Shown in pieces: positions 24,648-32,505 of a DNA stretch of 42,531 nucleotides (position 1 is its first letter; the number at the start of each line of letters is the position of its first letter). Below the pieces are notes generated by a model. The model worked only from the letters and a program-made list of their open reading frames with translations, was not told the origin of the DNA and did not search any database. Source of the DNA: Bacteriovoracaceae bacterium (GTDB lineage Bacteria; Bdellovibrionota; Bacteriovoracia; Bacteriovoracales; Bacteriovoracaceae); assembly GCA_021732585.1 (NCBI GenBank), contig JAKFUR010000031.1, positions 1 to 42,531 of the forward strand, written 5' to 3'. The position numbers and the translations under genes are program-made.

Positions 24648-24650
24648 GCG

Positions 24651-27395
24651 TCAGTGAGTGACCGTGGCAGGAACACTGAGGGCATTAAGATCTAGAGCGT
24701 TGCGAAAACTATTTTGCCGCACGTCTTCAAACAGCGGGTTAAACCCTGTGAGCATGCCTTCCGAGTACACGGGAGCATTATTAACACTCGAGTTATAGTG
24801 GCCTGAAGATGTCAGTGATCTAAGCGTCACAAGTTTAGTTGAGTAACCGGTTCGCCGCATGGTTTCCTGCTCACCGCTATACGGTGTTCCAAAAAGGCCC
24901 TCTTCAGTGGCTCCGCGCAGCGGCCCTGGCATGTAGCCCGTTAATAATTTATCCCAGGTCGCAATGTCAGCACCGCGTGGATGGCCATCACCTCGATAGG
25001 AGTACTCGATCACATGCATGTGGGGATCGATGCCAAAGTTAGGATTGGTACTGGTATAGAACGCGCTTATGCTTTCCATCAACGAGAGCGGGCAGATGCC
25101 GGGATCTGAAACGCCAAGAGTGTTATCGGTGCTACCGAAATAAAAATGTAAAAATGTTCCCGCGATACTTTTGCACGTTGGCCTGGCGTTTGGATCGTCC
25201 GCCGTCAGTGAATAGTTAAAATCTGAAATCCGATCAGCAGCGTCTTTGTATTTAACCGGATCATCTTCGAAAATGGATTTTGAAACCAGGTTCATGGAGT
25301 CGCGATACTTCCGCATGGCACCCTCTTGCATGCGAATGAAATCTCTGATTTCAGTCCCGACTTCCTCGGCGGTTGTGAAGAGCGCATCGCCATTGGAAGA
25401 AAACAGCGGAGCATAAATGCTGGCTTGATACACAGGGAAGCTGGTGTTGGCGATAGGTGCGAACGGCCCGACAATAAAGCCGAAGGTATCGAGGAAATTC
25501 CCACTCCCGCCAACCGCTTGAAGCGCGAGATCATAGGGAACGGGGACGGTGTAGTTCGCCGCTTCGTAGGCCGTCGGTGCGCGCACATTGTAGATTGAAT
25601 CAGTGATCTCTTGAACGGTCCCCACACCTACAAGGTTTCGCTCAAACATTGTCATTTGCTCGCCCTTGTAAAGACCAGAGGAGTACGAGTCGTCTAGCCC
25701 AGCGCTAAATCTGTCGGGTTTAATCACATTCGTCTGCTGGGCACCTGTGATATAGCTGTTCGGGTTGGTGTTTCCTCTCGCAAAGTCATACACCAAGTTG
25801 GGAATTCCGAAGACAATACTTGGCCCTGAAACTAAGCCACCGATCTGATCGGTAGGCTCAGCGATCCAGAAGCGCTCCGTTTGCGCTGGCCCCTTATTAA
25901 TCGGGATCGCCATGCCGGGAGCAAACACACCATCACCCACCGGTGTGTTGGTGCCCTTGCGTTTAACATCTTTCAAATCAAGCCCGCTGAGATAGGCAGT
26001 CGAGCGACGGTTGTTCGCCGTGGTTCGAGTGGTCATCGCCGTCTCATCAGCGCCACTGCTCGCAGTGAAGAGTGCCGGACCGATTCTTCCACCCATGGGT
26101 TTCGCAGCGGCGTAGGCGGTGAGTTTTGTCGACGGAGTGCTGAAGGGATTGAAGAGGCCTTGGAAATTCGCCTCACCTTTGACTGCGTAGTACGTCACGA
26201 CTTCTGGATTTTTATAAAAACCCATCGGGTAGCCAGGAACGGGGATGGCGATTTTTGAAACGTCACACGCACCTTCAGCTTTCACTACTTGGCCGGCGGC
26301 ATCGATGACGTCATCACGGGCGATGAGCGCCGTGAAAAAAGTGGCGTAGTTCGCGAGTTGTAGCTTGAGATCGAGGTAGTACTTGGGACTTTGTTTTCCT
26401 CGCGTGCCCGAGAGCATGGTGGATAGTGAGTTGTTTCCGAAAGTGACAGGTTGTGGACTGAGTTCGGTCAAGGTGAACGAGGCTTTCATTTCCTCGTTAC
26501 CATTATTCCCTTCGTTGGTCAGATTGCGAAACCCGGACCAGTAGGCTTTCGCCGGCCGCTCATTGCCATAATGGTTTTCACCTTCAAGTGAGATCACGCT
26601 TCGGCAGGTGGTGGTGCCATCAGAAGGGTTGCCACACACGACCTGCGGTGCCCGGTTTACGGCGTATTCAAGCGCACGTGTTCGAATGGCCAGCTCTACC
26701 GCCCGAGGCCAGGCACCCACGCGATCAGCGGCGACCTGGGGAGCATCTTGAAATGCTGTTCCAACAGCATTTTCAGCACGGAGGTTGTAGGCCCACAAGT
26801 TGGTGATGTTGAAGTTCAGCTGCGTGCGCTTCGAGCAGTCACTGGATTTTTCTTTAACAATGGCATCGATGAATGATGACGTTGTCTCGTCGATACCGAC
26901 GAGGTTGGTGGGTTCGAAGCGCGGGATACCGGGGATGGCGTAACGGCGGCAAACGTTGGTGGGGACACCTGCATAGTGCATGCAGACCGAGGGAAAATTA
27001 TAGACGTCTTCGCCGGTGCCGGCCGCCGCTGGAATGTTCGGATCGGGTTGCATGCGGTAGCTGACATTTCCCGAGGCAGGTGGAGCGTCCACACCATCGA
27101 TGTTGAGATTACCCAGCACGTAGTACTTGAACATCCATTCTTTGTAGTTGTTGCGCATTTCCCAGTTCATGTAGCCGATGCGCGTGAGCATGCGCGCTTG
27201 TACAGCAGCTCCTGCGTACGCCGAAGCATCGGTGGCATTCTGCAAATTGATCTTCGCTTTCACGAACAAACCGATGTTGATGACGAAGGCGATGATGGAA
27301 ATCAGAACGATGAGACTGGAGGCGAAGAAGATGCTTATTTGGCCCCGCTCACCGGCGCGTTTTGTCCCTAGAAGGTTAGAAGTGAGCGAAATCAT
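24651..27395 (-). CDS. Large TadE/G-like pilus-assembly-type protein
   Basis: 914 residues from the ATG at 27395; the track's TTG at 27449 lies inside a hairpin and adds a Pro-rich stretch unlike the family. The N-terminus has the TadE/G layout: AGERGQISIFFASS, one membrane segment (SLIVLISIIAFVINIGLFVK) and AKINLQNATDASAYAGAAVQ, the usual sequence after it. The remaining ~850 residues are an extracytoplasmic region with dispersed Cys and no domain I recognise. TadG-type proteins belong to Flp pilus systems, but no other tad gene is in the window. The ribosome site is poor. It is the longest gene here and stands alone on its strand between a divergent gene and the Lys/Ala-rich gene. Confidence 0.72.
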   Translation of the reverse strand: MISLTSNLLGTKRAGERGQISIFFASSLIVLISIIAFVINIGLFVKAKINLQNATDASAYAGAAVQARMLTRIGYMNWEMRNNYKEWMFKYYVLGNLNIDGVDAPPASGNVSYRMQPDPNIPAAAGTGEDVYNFPSVCMHYAGVPTNVCRRYAIPGIPRFEPTNLVGIDETTSSFIDAIVKEKSSDCSKRTQLNFNITNLWAYNLRAENAVGTAFQDAPQVAADRVGAWPRAVELAIRTRALEYAVNRAPQVVCGNPSDGTTTCRSVISLEGENHYGNERPAKAYWSGFRNLTNEGNNGNEEMKASFTLTELSPQPVTFGNNSLSTMLSGTRGKQSPKYYLDLKLQLANYATFFTALIARDDVIDAAGQVVKAEGACDVSKIAIPVPGYPMGFYKNPEVVTYYAVKGEANFQGLFNPFSTPSTKLTAYAAAKPMGGRIGPALFTASSGADETAMTTRTTANNRRSTAYLSGLDLKDVKRKGTNTPVGDGVFAPGMAIPINKGPAQTERFWIAEPTDQIGGLVSGPSIVFGIPNLVYDFARGNTNPNSYITGAQQTNVIKPDRFSAGLDDSYSSGLYKGEQMTMFERNLVGVGTVQEITDSIYNVRAPTAYEAANYTVPVPYDLALQAVGGSGNFLDTFGFIVGPFAPIANTSFPVYQASIYAPLFSSNGDALFTTAEEVGTEIRDFIRMQEGAMRKYRDSMNLVSKSIFEDDPVKYKDAADRISDFNYSLTADDPNARPTCKSIAGTFLHFYFGSTDNTLGVSDPGICPLSLMESISAFYTSTNPNFGIDPHMHVIEYSYRGDGHPRGADIATWDKLLTGYMPGPLRGATEEGLFGTPYSGEQETMRRTGYSTKLVTLRSLTSSGHYNSSVNNAPVYSEGMLTGFNPLFEDVRQNSFRNALDLNALSVPATVTH

Positions 27396-27628
27396 GTATG
27401 AGTATTTTGGTATGGGATTTGGAAGGTGTAAAGGTATCCCGGCACGCAAGGCCTTGGTCCGGGATGTGGAACGTGTGCTGCTAGGCCGTCCCCCCTCTGT
27501 TTCCCACCGGTTTACACCCCGCCACCAACAGTTTCTTCACCTCGGGCCCCGCAGGGGGCCCGGCGGCCATTTGTGCCCACTACAATCTTGCGATTCGCGC
27601 ATGGTTTAATAGCTCTAGAGAGGTGAAC
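27396..27628. other. Divergent intergenic region with GC-rich hairpins
   Basis: About 230 bases without a convincing gene. It holds a perfect 8-bp hairpin CGGGCCCC/GGGGCCCG (27543-27562, GCAG loop) and an inverted repeat ATCCCGG/CCGGGAT (27436-27465) around the palindrome CAAGGCCTTG. There are no T runs after them. On the minus strand they would form a structured leader of the TadE/G-like gene. The conserved cores of SRP RNA and RNase P RNA are absent. Confidence 0.4.
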
Positions 27629-28006
27629 TTGAAAAAATCTGCCAACCGCGACTGTTACTGCGCCCTGTGCCGCACCCCGCGTGCTCTTCAGTACGATAGT
27701 AATTTGTCAGCTCGTCATTACGGCCAGATTGCTCTCATCACTGTCATTCTCACTTGGGCACTCTTTCCAATCTTGGAATGGAAAACTCTCGGGAGTTTTT
27801 TCATCATGTGGGCGGTTTTTGAGTTCACTCGCAAATCGCTTTATCGTCGTGATGTGAAGTGTGTGACTTGTGGTTTCGATCCTACGTGGTATCGCAAAGA
27901 CGTGCGTATCGCACGCAAGCATGTGGAAAACTTTTTGCGCGACAATCCAGATTCTCCGCTGCTACGCGCGAGAAAATCACAATCGTCGTCAGAAATTTCT
28001 CAGTAG
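27629..28006 (+). CDS. Small membrane protein with two CxxC motifs
   Basis: 125 residues from TTG 27629, chosen because GAGAGG lies about six bases upstream; GTG 27623 would start on the ribosome site itself. CYCALCRTP near the N-terminus and VKCVTCGFDPTWYRKDVRIA after the membrane part give two Cys pairs that could form a split zinc ribbon. Between them are two hydrophobic segments (YGQIALITVILTWALFPIL and LGSFFIMWAVFEF), so both Cys pairs lie on the same side of the membrane. The C-terminus is basic. The function is not recognised. Confidence 0.7.
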   Translation: MKKSANRDCYCALCRTPRALQYDSNLSARHYGQIALITVILTWALFPILEWKTLGSFFIMWAVFEFTRKSLYRRDVKCVTCGFDPTWYRKDVRIARKHVENFLRDNPDSPLLRARKSQSSSEISQ

Positions 28007-28033
28007 CCTCCAAAAAATTTATTTGATCACCAG

Positions 28034-28057
28034 AAGCCTTGAAACATTTCAAGGCTT
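28034..28057 (+). terminator. Perfect 11-bp inverted repeat before ssb
   Basis: AAGCCTTGAAA (28034-28044) and TTTCAAGGCTT (28047-28057) are perfect arms with a CA centre. The hairpin is followed by TCGCTCGTTTCC, so the T run is weak. It likely ends the upstream membrane-protein transcript. Confidence 0.5.
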
Positions 28058-28162
28058 TCGCTCGTTTCCTTCTTGGCACATTTTCCGCAAGTGACGGCCT
28101 AAGTGAGAACCTGACCGTTTCCGTAGTGCTGCGATTGAAGTAGCCTCTGGGCACGCGAAATT

Positions 28163-28178
28163 CGTGATGGAAATCACA
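28163..28178. promoter_or_regulatory. CRP/FNR-type binding site upstream of ssb
   Basis: CGTGATGGAAATCACA matches the CRP consensus TGTGA-N6-TCACA at nine of ten core positions, flanked by AATT and AAAC. It ends 38 bases before the ssb start. A Bdellovibrio-type CRP-family regulator using this consensus is assumed. Confidence 0.35.
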
Positions 28179-28216
28179 AACAACAATATGCCTCACCATC
28201 AGGCAAAGGAGATTCT

Positions 28217-28678
28217 ATGAGCGTTAATAAAGTGATCCTACTCGGGCGTTTGGGCCAAGACCCAGAGTTGAAGTACACACCTGGCGGCGCGCCGGTTTGT
28301 AACTTCTCCATCGCCACCACTGAAGCGTGGACCGACAAGGGCGGACAGAAACAAGAAAAAACAGAATGGCACCGTATCGTTGTGTGGGGAAAACTCGCAG
28401 AACTTTGCAACCAGTACCTCTCAAAAGGTCGCCAAGCTTTCGTTGAAGGCCGTTTGCAAACTCGTTCATGGGACGACAAAGACGGCAACAAACGCTACAT
28501 GACTGAAATCAACGCAGCGACTGTGCAATTCATCGGCGGTCCATCTGACAACAAAGGCGGCGAGCGCCATGTTGATACTTCAGCGGGCATGAACCAAGGT
28601 TCTGCACCGATGGACATGAATCAGGATTACAAAGTTTCTACGGAAGCAAACTTCGCTTCTGACGATATCCCGTTCTAG
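28217..28678 (+). CDS. ssb: Single-stranded DNA-binding protein
   Basis: 153 residues. The OB fold spans about 1-107: [20 protein letters not shown], then FSIATTEAW and [16 protein letters not shown], then [21 protein letters not shown] flexible Gly/Asn/Met-rich linker follows. The acidic tip DDIPF binds SSB partner proteins in replication and repair. The ATG has AAAGGAG upstream. It is a lone gene between an inverted repeat and a strong terminator. No SOS box of the TTAC-N3-GTAA type known from Bdellovibrio is visible before it. Confidence 0.96.
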   Translation: MSVNKVILLGRLGQDPELKYTPGGAPVCNFSIATTEAWTDKGGQKQEKTEWHRIVVWGKLAELCNQYLSKGRQAFVEGRLQTRSWDDKDGNKRYMTEINAATVQFIGGPSDNKGGERHVDTSAGMNQGSAPMDMNQDYKVSTEANFASDDIPF

Positions 28679-28707
28679 ACTTAAAACTGACCCATTAAGT
28701 TGTCGCT

Positions 28708-28732
28708 AGGCCCACTTCGGTGGGCCTTTCTA
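28708..28732 (+). terminator. Rho-independent terminator after ssb
   Basis: AGGCCCAC/GTGGGCCT with a TTCG tetraloop, followed by TTCTATT. It lies inside the track's extended HD-GYP frame, which supports the later start at 28790. Confidence 0.88.
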
Positions 28733-28789
28733 TTGGGTTTAAGGCCTTTCAAACACGATAAATTCCCCTCTCATGTTACAATTGTAGCC

Positions 28790-29926
28790 ATGCAGACCTC
28801 CCCAGCTTTACGGAGCTTCTTCTCCGTTCGCTATGACTTGATCGACACCGGAAGTGCGCTTCCCTTCGATCTCTTTGTGAATTCCTCATCGCTCAAAGAG
28901 CGCGAAAAATTCGTGCGTATTTTTCCATCCGGCGAAGCGCTGAGTTTGGATGATCTCGAAAACCTGCGCAAAAAATATCTGCAGATCTACATTCCAGAAG
29001 ATCAGCGCAGCCTCTACATGAAAAGCTTAGTGCAATCCGATCAGCGCGATGACACGCAAAAAGCTCACGTCATTAAAGACTCGGCGTTGGAGTATCTCGG
29101 CCGGATTTTTGATGGCAAACGCGAATTCTCAACTGAGCTACTTGAGGCCGGCATCGAAGGCTGCCGTGAAGTCGTGGAGAATATGGTCGATCTCTTAGGA
29201 GAGTACGGCATTGATGATCTTCGTGGCCTCATCAGTAACTTGAGCTTCCACGATTTTTACACCTACGATCATTCCATCAACGTGTCGATGTACAGCATCA
29301 GCATCTGGAAAGCTGCTCATCCGAAAGCGCCTCGCCAGGACTTGGTCAACATCGGTCTGGGTGGCTTGCTCCATGACTTGGGCAAAGTAAAAATCCCTAC
29401 GCACATTTTGAATAACCCCGGCGGACTAACTGAAGCCGAATATGAGCAAATCAAAATGCATCCGGATTTTGGGTTGGAGCTTCTGCTTTCAGGGCACGTG
29501 AAAGTCCATCACACCATCGACGTGAATGTGATCGCGCGTATTGTGCACGAACATCATGAGAACTGGGATGGTACCGGTTATCCAACCAAGAAACGTGAAG
29601 AAGAAATTCATCCTATGGCGCGTGCATGCACCATCGCTGATTTCTTTGATGCCATCACCACCAAACGCTCTTACAGCCAAGTCATGTTGGTAGCGGATGC
29701 GGTGGGTGTGATGAAGAAGTTTCGCGGAGTGAAGCTCGAGCCATGGCTCTTCGACATCTTTGAGAAGCATGTGGATTATGTGAAGTCAGATATTCGCAAA
29801 GACATTACACTTTCAAATCGCTTTGATCCTACTATTCCATGGGCGCAGTTGCCGATCGAGGAAGTGAAAGCTCTGGCATCCGCTGACTTCGGAAAAATTC
29901 GTGTCGTTACTGAGAAGAAAAAATGA
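28790..29926 (+). CDS. HD-GYP domain protein, predicted c-di-GMP phosphodiesterase
   Basis: 378 residues from ATG 28790; earlier codons run through the ssb terminator. The N-terminal domain (about 10-80; FSVRYDLIDTGSALPFDLFV) is unassigned and resembles the small beta domain before the catalytic part in some Bdellovibrio HD-GYP proteins. The HD-GYP domain (about 120-340) has LLHDLGKVKIP (H195, D196), HEHHENWDGTGYP with an intact GYP triplet, and IADFFDAITTKRSY. All expected metal ligands seem present, so activity on c-di-GMP is likely. In predatory relatives c-di-GMP controls motility and invasion (family knowledge). Its stop overlaps the next gene by four bases. Confidence 0.9.
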   Translation: MQTSPALRSFFSVRYDLIDTGSALPFDLFVNSSSLKEREKFVRIFPSGEALSLDDLENLRKKYLQIYIPEDQRSLYMKSLVQSDQRDDTQKAHVIKDSALEYLGRIFDGKREFSTELLEAGIEGCREVVENMVDLLGEYGIDDLRGLISNLSFHDFYTYDHSINVSMYSISIWKAAHPKAPRQDLVNIGLGGLLHDLGKVKIPTHILNNPGGLTEAEYEQIKMHPDFGLELLLSGHVKVHHTIDVNVIARIVHEHHENWDGTGYPTKKREEEIHPMARACTIADFFDAITTKRSYSQVMLVADAVGVMKKFRGVKLEPWLFDIFEKHVDYVKSDIRKDITLSNRFDPTIPWAQLPIEEVKALASADFGKIRVVTEKKK

Positions 29927-30519
29927 AAATGCTGATTCTGTTTTTGTTTTTCTTTTCTAGCGTAAGTTTTGCAGCCGAAACGATCAGCGCAGATGTGGCC
30001 AACATTGAATCTCTCGATAAGCGCCCTTATTTTAAGTCTCACCCAGACTGGGTTGGCATCCCGATGCCTTATGGCCCTGTGGAAAAAATTCGCGAAGAAG
30101 TAGAAAAGCGCAAGGGGAAAAAACTTCAGCACCGTAGCGAGGCGCACATCACTGTGATCACGCCTGCGGAGATGCGCATTCTTTCGCAAACGATCAAGGT
30201 GAACACCGTTGAAAAAGTTGTCGTAAAAGAAAGCGCCATGAAAGCACCAGTGAAAGTCTTGTGCCTAAAAAAAGTCACGGTGGTGTTAGGCAAAGCGACA
30301 GAGGAAAGCTGGTTTATCTCTGTTTCGTCACCGGAGCTTTTAGAGTTTCGTAAGCAAGTCTGGCGCCGCTTCGTCGCCAACGGTGGCCTTCCGGATGATT
30401 TTCAATGGAAGCGCTGGTCTCCGCACATCACAGTGGGATTTACATCTCGTGACTTGCATGACGAAGATCGCATCAGCAAAGAAAAAGCGGACTGCTCTTA
30501 CGACCTTAAGGCCCTTTGA
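29923..30519 (+). CDS. Exported 2H (two-histidine) phosphoesterase-like protein
   Basis: 198 residues with a signal peptide (MKMLILFLFFFSSVSFA, cleavage before AET). Two H-x-T motifs are spaced as in the 2H superfamily: EAH75ITVIT and SPH168ITVGF. Family members open 2',3'- or other cyclic phosphates on RNA or nucleotides, mostly in the cytoplasm; an exported version suggests a periplasmic or extracellular substrate. The ATG overlaps the HD-GYP stop (ATGA), so both are translated together. The last 14 bases overlap the convergent permease gene. The fold is inferred from the motif pair alone. Confidence 0.72.
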   Translation: MKMLILFLFFFSSVSFAAETISADVANIESLDKRPYFKSHPDWVGIPMPYGPVEKIREEVEKRKGKKLQHRSEAHITVITPAEMRILSQTIKVNTVEKVVVKESAMKAPVKVLCLKKVTVVLGKATEESWFISVSSPELLEFRKQVWRRFVANGGLPDDFQWKRWSPHITVGFTSRDLHDEDRISKEKADCSYDLKAL

Positions 30520-31258
30520 GTTGATCCCACAGTAATTTCCCCATCAGCAAAATCACCACGACAGTCAGCGCAGGTTTCACCACGCCCACTGTTTTACGTT
30601 TGGTGAGCTGTGCGCCCATGAATGAACCGATCACAATTGAGAAGCCGCCCACAGCACCCCATTTCCAATCCACCAGACCTTGCATAGCAAAGCCTCCCAG
30701 CGACACGCCGGCCGAGAGTGAGTTAGCGAGCTTTGAAAGCGCCAAGGCGCTCATGAGAGGCATAGACGTGAACCACAAGAGGGCGAGCAGCATAAAGGTG
30801 CCTCCGCCTGGCCCAAAAAAGCCGTCGTATATTCCTACAAGAAGACCCGCGAGCACGAACTTACTGAGCGCCGTGGGCTCAGTTGGCCGCTCGGCGAAGA
30901 GGCGCTCTTTCGACCACACAATCATCAGAATCAGTGGGCACAGAGCGAGCAGCATCCATGCGAAGACGTGGCTCGGGACAAGGCCCGTGAGTTGAGAGCC
31001 GATAAATGAACCGATACTAATCGCGACAAGAAACCACAGGCCTTCACGCCACGGAACGGGGTGATGGCGTTGATACACCCACAACGCCATCACGCATGAG
31101 GCAAAGGCGCCCACTTTATTGGTGGCCACCACATGCGCGCCAGGGCCCATGACAAGCGTCCACATGGGAATGGTGATGAGCCCACCACCGCCAGCGATGG
31201 CATCAATAAAGCCAGCGAGGATGGAGATGAGAGGAACAAAGAGTGGATATGATTCCAT
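30506..31258 (-). CDS. TSUP-family permease (TauE/SafE type)
   Basis: 250 residues with about seven to eight membrane segments. Family marks are the opening AGFIDAIAGGGGLITIPMW and, in the second half, GIYDGFFGPGGGTFMLLALL, the two inverted-repeat signatures of TauE/SafE. Members move sulfite, sulfonates or other organic anions; the substrate is not told by the sequence. No sulfur gene is nearby. The ribosome site is weak. Its 3' end overlaps the 2H gene by 14 bases on the other strand. It lies downstream of secG, after a strong terminator, so it is probably a separate unit. Confidence 0.88.
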   Translation of the reverse strand: MESYPLFVPLISILAGFIDAIAGGGGLITIPMWTLVMGPGAHVVATNKVGAFASCVMALWVYQRHHPVPWREGLWFLVAISIGSFIGSQLTGLVPSHVFAWMLLALCPLILMIVWSKERLFAERPTEPTALSKFVLAGLLVGIYDGFFGPGGGTFMLLALLWFTSMPLMSALALSKLANSLSAGVSLGGFAMQGLVDWKWGAVGGFSIVIGSFMGAQLTKRKTVGVVKPALTVVVILLMGKLLWDQLKGP

Positions 31259-31264
31259 CGAGGG

Positions 31265-31292
31265 GAAAAAAGAAAGGCCCCAGAGGGGCCTT
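31265..31292 (-). terminator. Rho-independent terminator after secG
   Basis: On the minus strand AAGGCCCC/GGGGCCTT with a TCT loop, followed by TCTTTTTTCC. It ends the gap-pgk-tpiA-secG operon. Confidence 0.9.
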
Positions 31293-31296
31293 AAAA

Positions 31297-31722
31297 CTAT
31301 TGCTGTGTAGCTTGTTGCGGTTGCGCTTGATTAGGCGCTGAAGGCTGCTGCGTTTGTTGCGCAGGAGCGGCAGCTTGTGGAGCTGCTGCATCTGTTGGGG
31401 CCGGAGCAGAAGCGCCTGCTGCTGGAGCGGACGCATCGCTATTCAAAGGAGCTGCGAGTTCTTGCTCATCATCGAATAAAGATTTTTTTGCTTCACGGCT
31501 CTTGAGCGTCGTAAGAGCGATCGAGTTCAACATGAAACCAATCGCGAGGGCGCTGGTGAGTTTAGTAAAAAAGTTACCTTTGCTTGAGCTAGAGAAAACG
31601 GCTTGAGAAGCTCCGCCCCCCATAATCGCTCCCATCTCAGCGCCTTTACCGAACTGCAAGAGCACGGTGACAACGAGAAGGACGCAGATGATGACATGCA
31701 AAACAATAAGGGTCGTGATCAT
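31297..31722 (-). CDS. secG: Preprotein translocase subunit SecG
   Basis: 141 residues. The SecG core has two membrane helices: LIVLHVIICVLLVVTVLLQ and, after the conserved GKGAEMGAIMGGGASQAVFS loop with SSKGNFFTKLT, SALAIGFMLNSIAL. It is a subunit of the SecYEG channel. The core ends near residue 78; the last ~60 residues are an Ala/Pro/Gln-rich tail (APQAAAPAQQTQQPSAPNQA) that standard SecG lacks. A good ribosome site (AGGAG) precedes the ATG. It follows tpiA by 56 bases, the usual tpiA-secG order. Confidence 0.93.
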   Translation of the reverse strand: MITTLIVLHVIICVLLVVTVLLQFGKGAEMGAIMGGGASQAVFSSSSKGNFFTKLTSALAIGFMLNSIALTTLKSREAKKSLFDDEQELAAPLNSDASAPAAGASAPAPTDAAAPQAAAPAQQTQQPSAPNQAQPQQATQQ

Positions 31723-31778
31723 AAAATCTCCTAGGGGCTATATTTGTAACACGCCCATTCTTATAAAAGAAACCAGTT

Positions 31779-32504
31779 CTACTGACACAGCGCTAGAAAA
31801 TCCGTCGCTTTGAGGCTCGCGCCGCCTACTAAGGCACCGTCGATGTCGGTTTGCCCCATGAGCTCTTTTACATTGTCCGGTTTCACGCTGCCGCCGTAGA
31901 GCAGGCGCACGGCCTGACCCGCAGCAGAGTACATTTCTTTGAGCTCGGTTCGAATCGCCGCATGAACTTCCTGCGCCTGGGCCGGCGTGGCGACTTTGCC
32001 CGTCCCGATCGCCCAAACAGGTTCATAGGCCACAATCAACTGGCCCGGATGCCAGCCGCCGAGATCACTGAGCCCTTGGCGCAACTGTTGTTTTACAACA
32101 GAGAGAGTTTGCCCGGCTTCACGCTCGGTCAGGGTTTCACCCACACAGTAAATCACTGCGAGATTGTGAGAGAGAGCACGTTTTGTTTTCGCGGCACAAG
32201 TGACATTCGTTTCATGGAAAATTTGGCGGCGTTCAGAGTGGCCTACCAAAACAAAACTCGCTCCGAGATCTTTCAACGTCGCCGGAGAGTTTTCGCCCGT
32301 AAAGGCACCGCTGTCTTGCTCGCTGCTATTCTGTGCACCGATTTTGATATCATGGGGAGCGAGGCTCAAAGCGAGACCAATATGCAAAGCTTGCGGAGCA
32401 AGCCAGGCTTCTTGCTGACGGGGACCAGATTTGAGAGCAGAAAAGAACGCACGAACCTGCTCTTGATTCTGATTCATCTTCCAGTTGCCGACGATGAGTT
32501 TCAT
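31779..32504 (-). CDS. tpiA: Triose-phosphate isomerase
   Basis: 241 residues from ATG 32504; the track start seven codons earlier lies within pgk. It interconverts dihydroxyacetone phosphate and glyceraldehyde 3-phosphate. Active-site residues: N7 and K9 (VGNWKMN), H89 (LVGHSERR) and E161 in AYEPVWAIGTGK; the phosphate loop is LLYGGSVKPDN with GALVGGASL. Length is normal. It begins one base after pgk's stop (TAAAATG) and lies in the gap-pgk-tpiA-secG operon. Confidence 0.97.
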   Translation of the reverse strand: MKLIVGNWKMNQNQEQVRAFFSALKSGPRQQEAWLAPQALHIGLALSLAPHDIKIGAQNSSEQDSGAFTGENSPATLKDLGASFVLVGHSERRQIFHETNVTCAAKTKRALSHNLAVIYCVGETLTEREAGQTLSVVKQQLRQGLSDLGGWHPGQLIVAYEPVWAIGTGKVATPAQAQEVHAAIRTELKEMYSAAGQAVRLLYGGSVKPDNVKELMGQTDIDGALVGGASLKATDFLALCQ

Positions 32505-32505
32505 T

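Noticed and set aside
24291-24695. Phe/Cys-rich plus-strand ORF over the Lys/Ala-rich gene
   Set aside because: It arises from AAG/GCC repeats read in reverse; the minus-strand frame has GTG, ribosome site, promoter and terminator.
27396-27628. SRP RNA or RNase P RNA on the minus strand
   Set aside because: Short look-alikes (TGCGTGCCGGGAT, GGGAAACAGAG) occur, but the essential cores GGAAGGAAGCAG and GAGGAAAGTCCGGGC are missing.
28700-28789. Upstream 30 codons of the HD-GYP ORF
   Set aside because: They run through the ssb terminator hairpin, so the ATG at 28790 is preferred.
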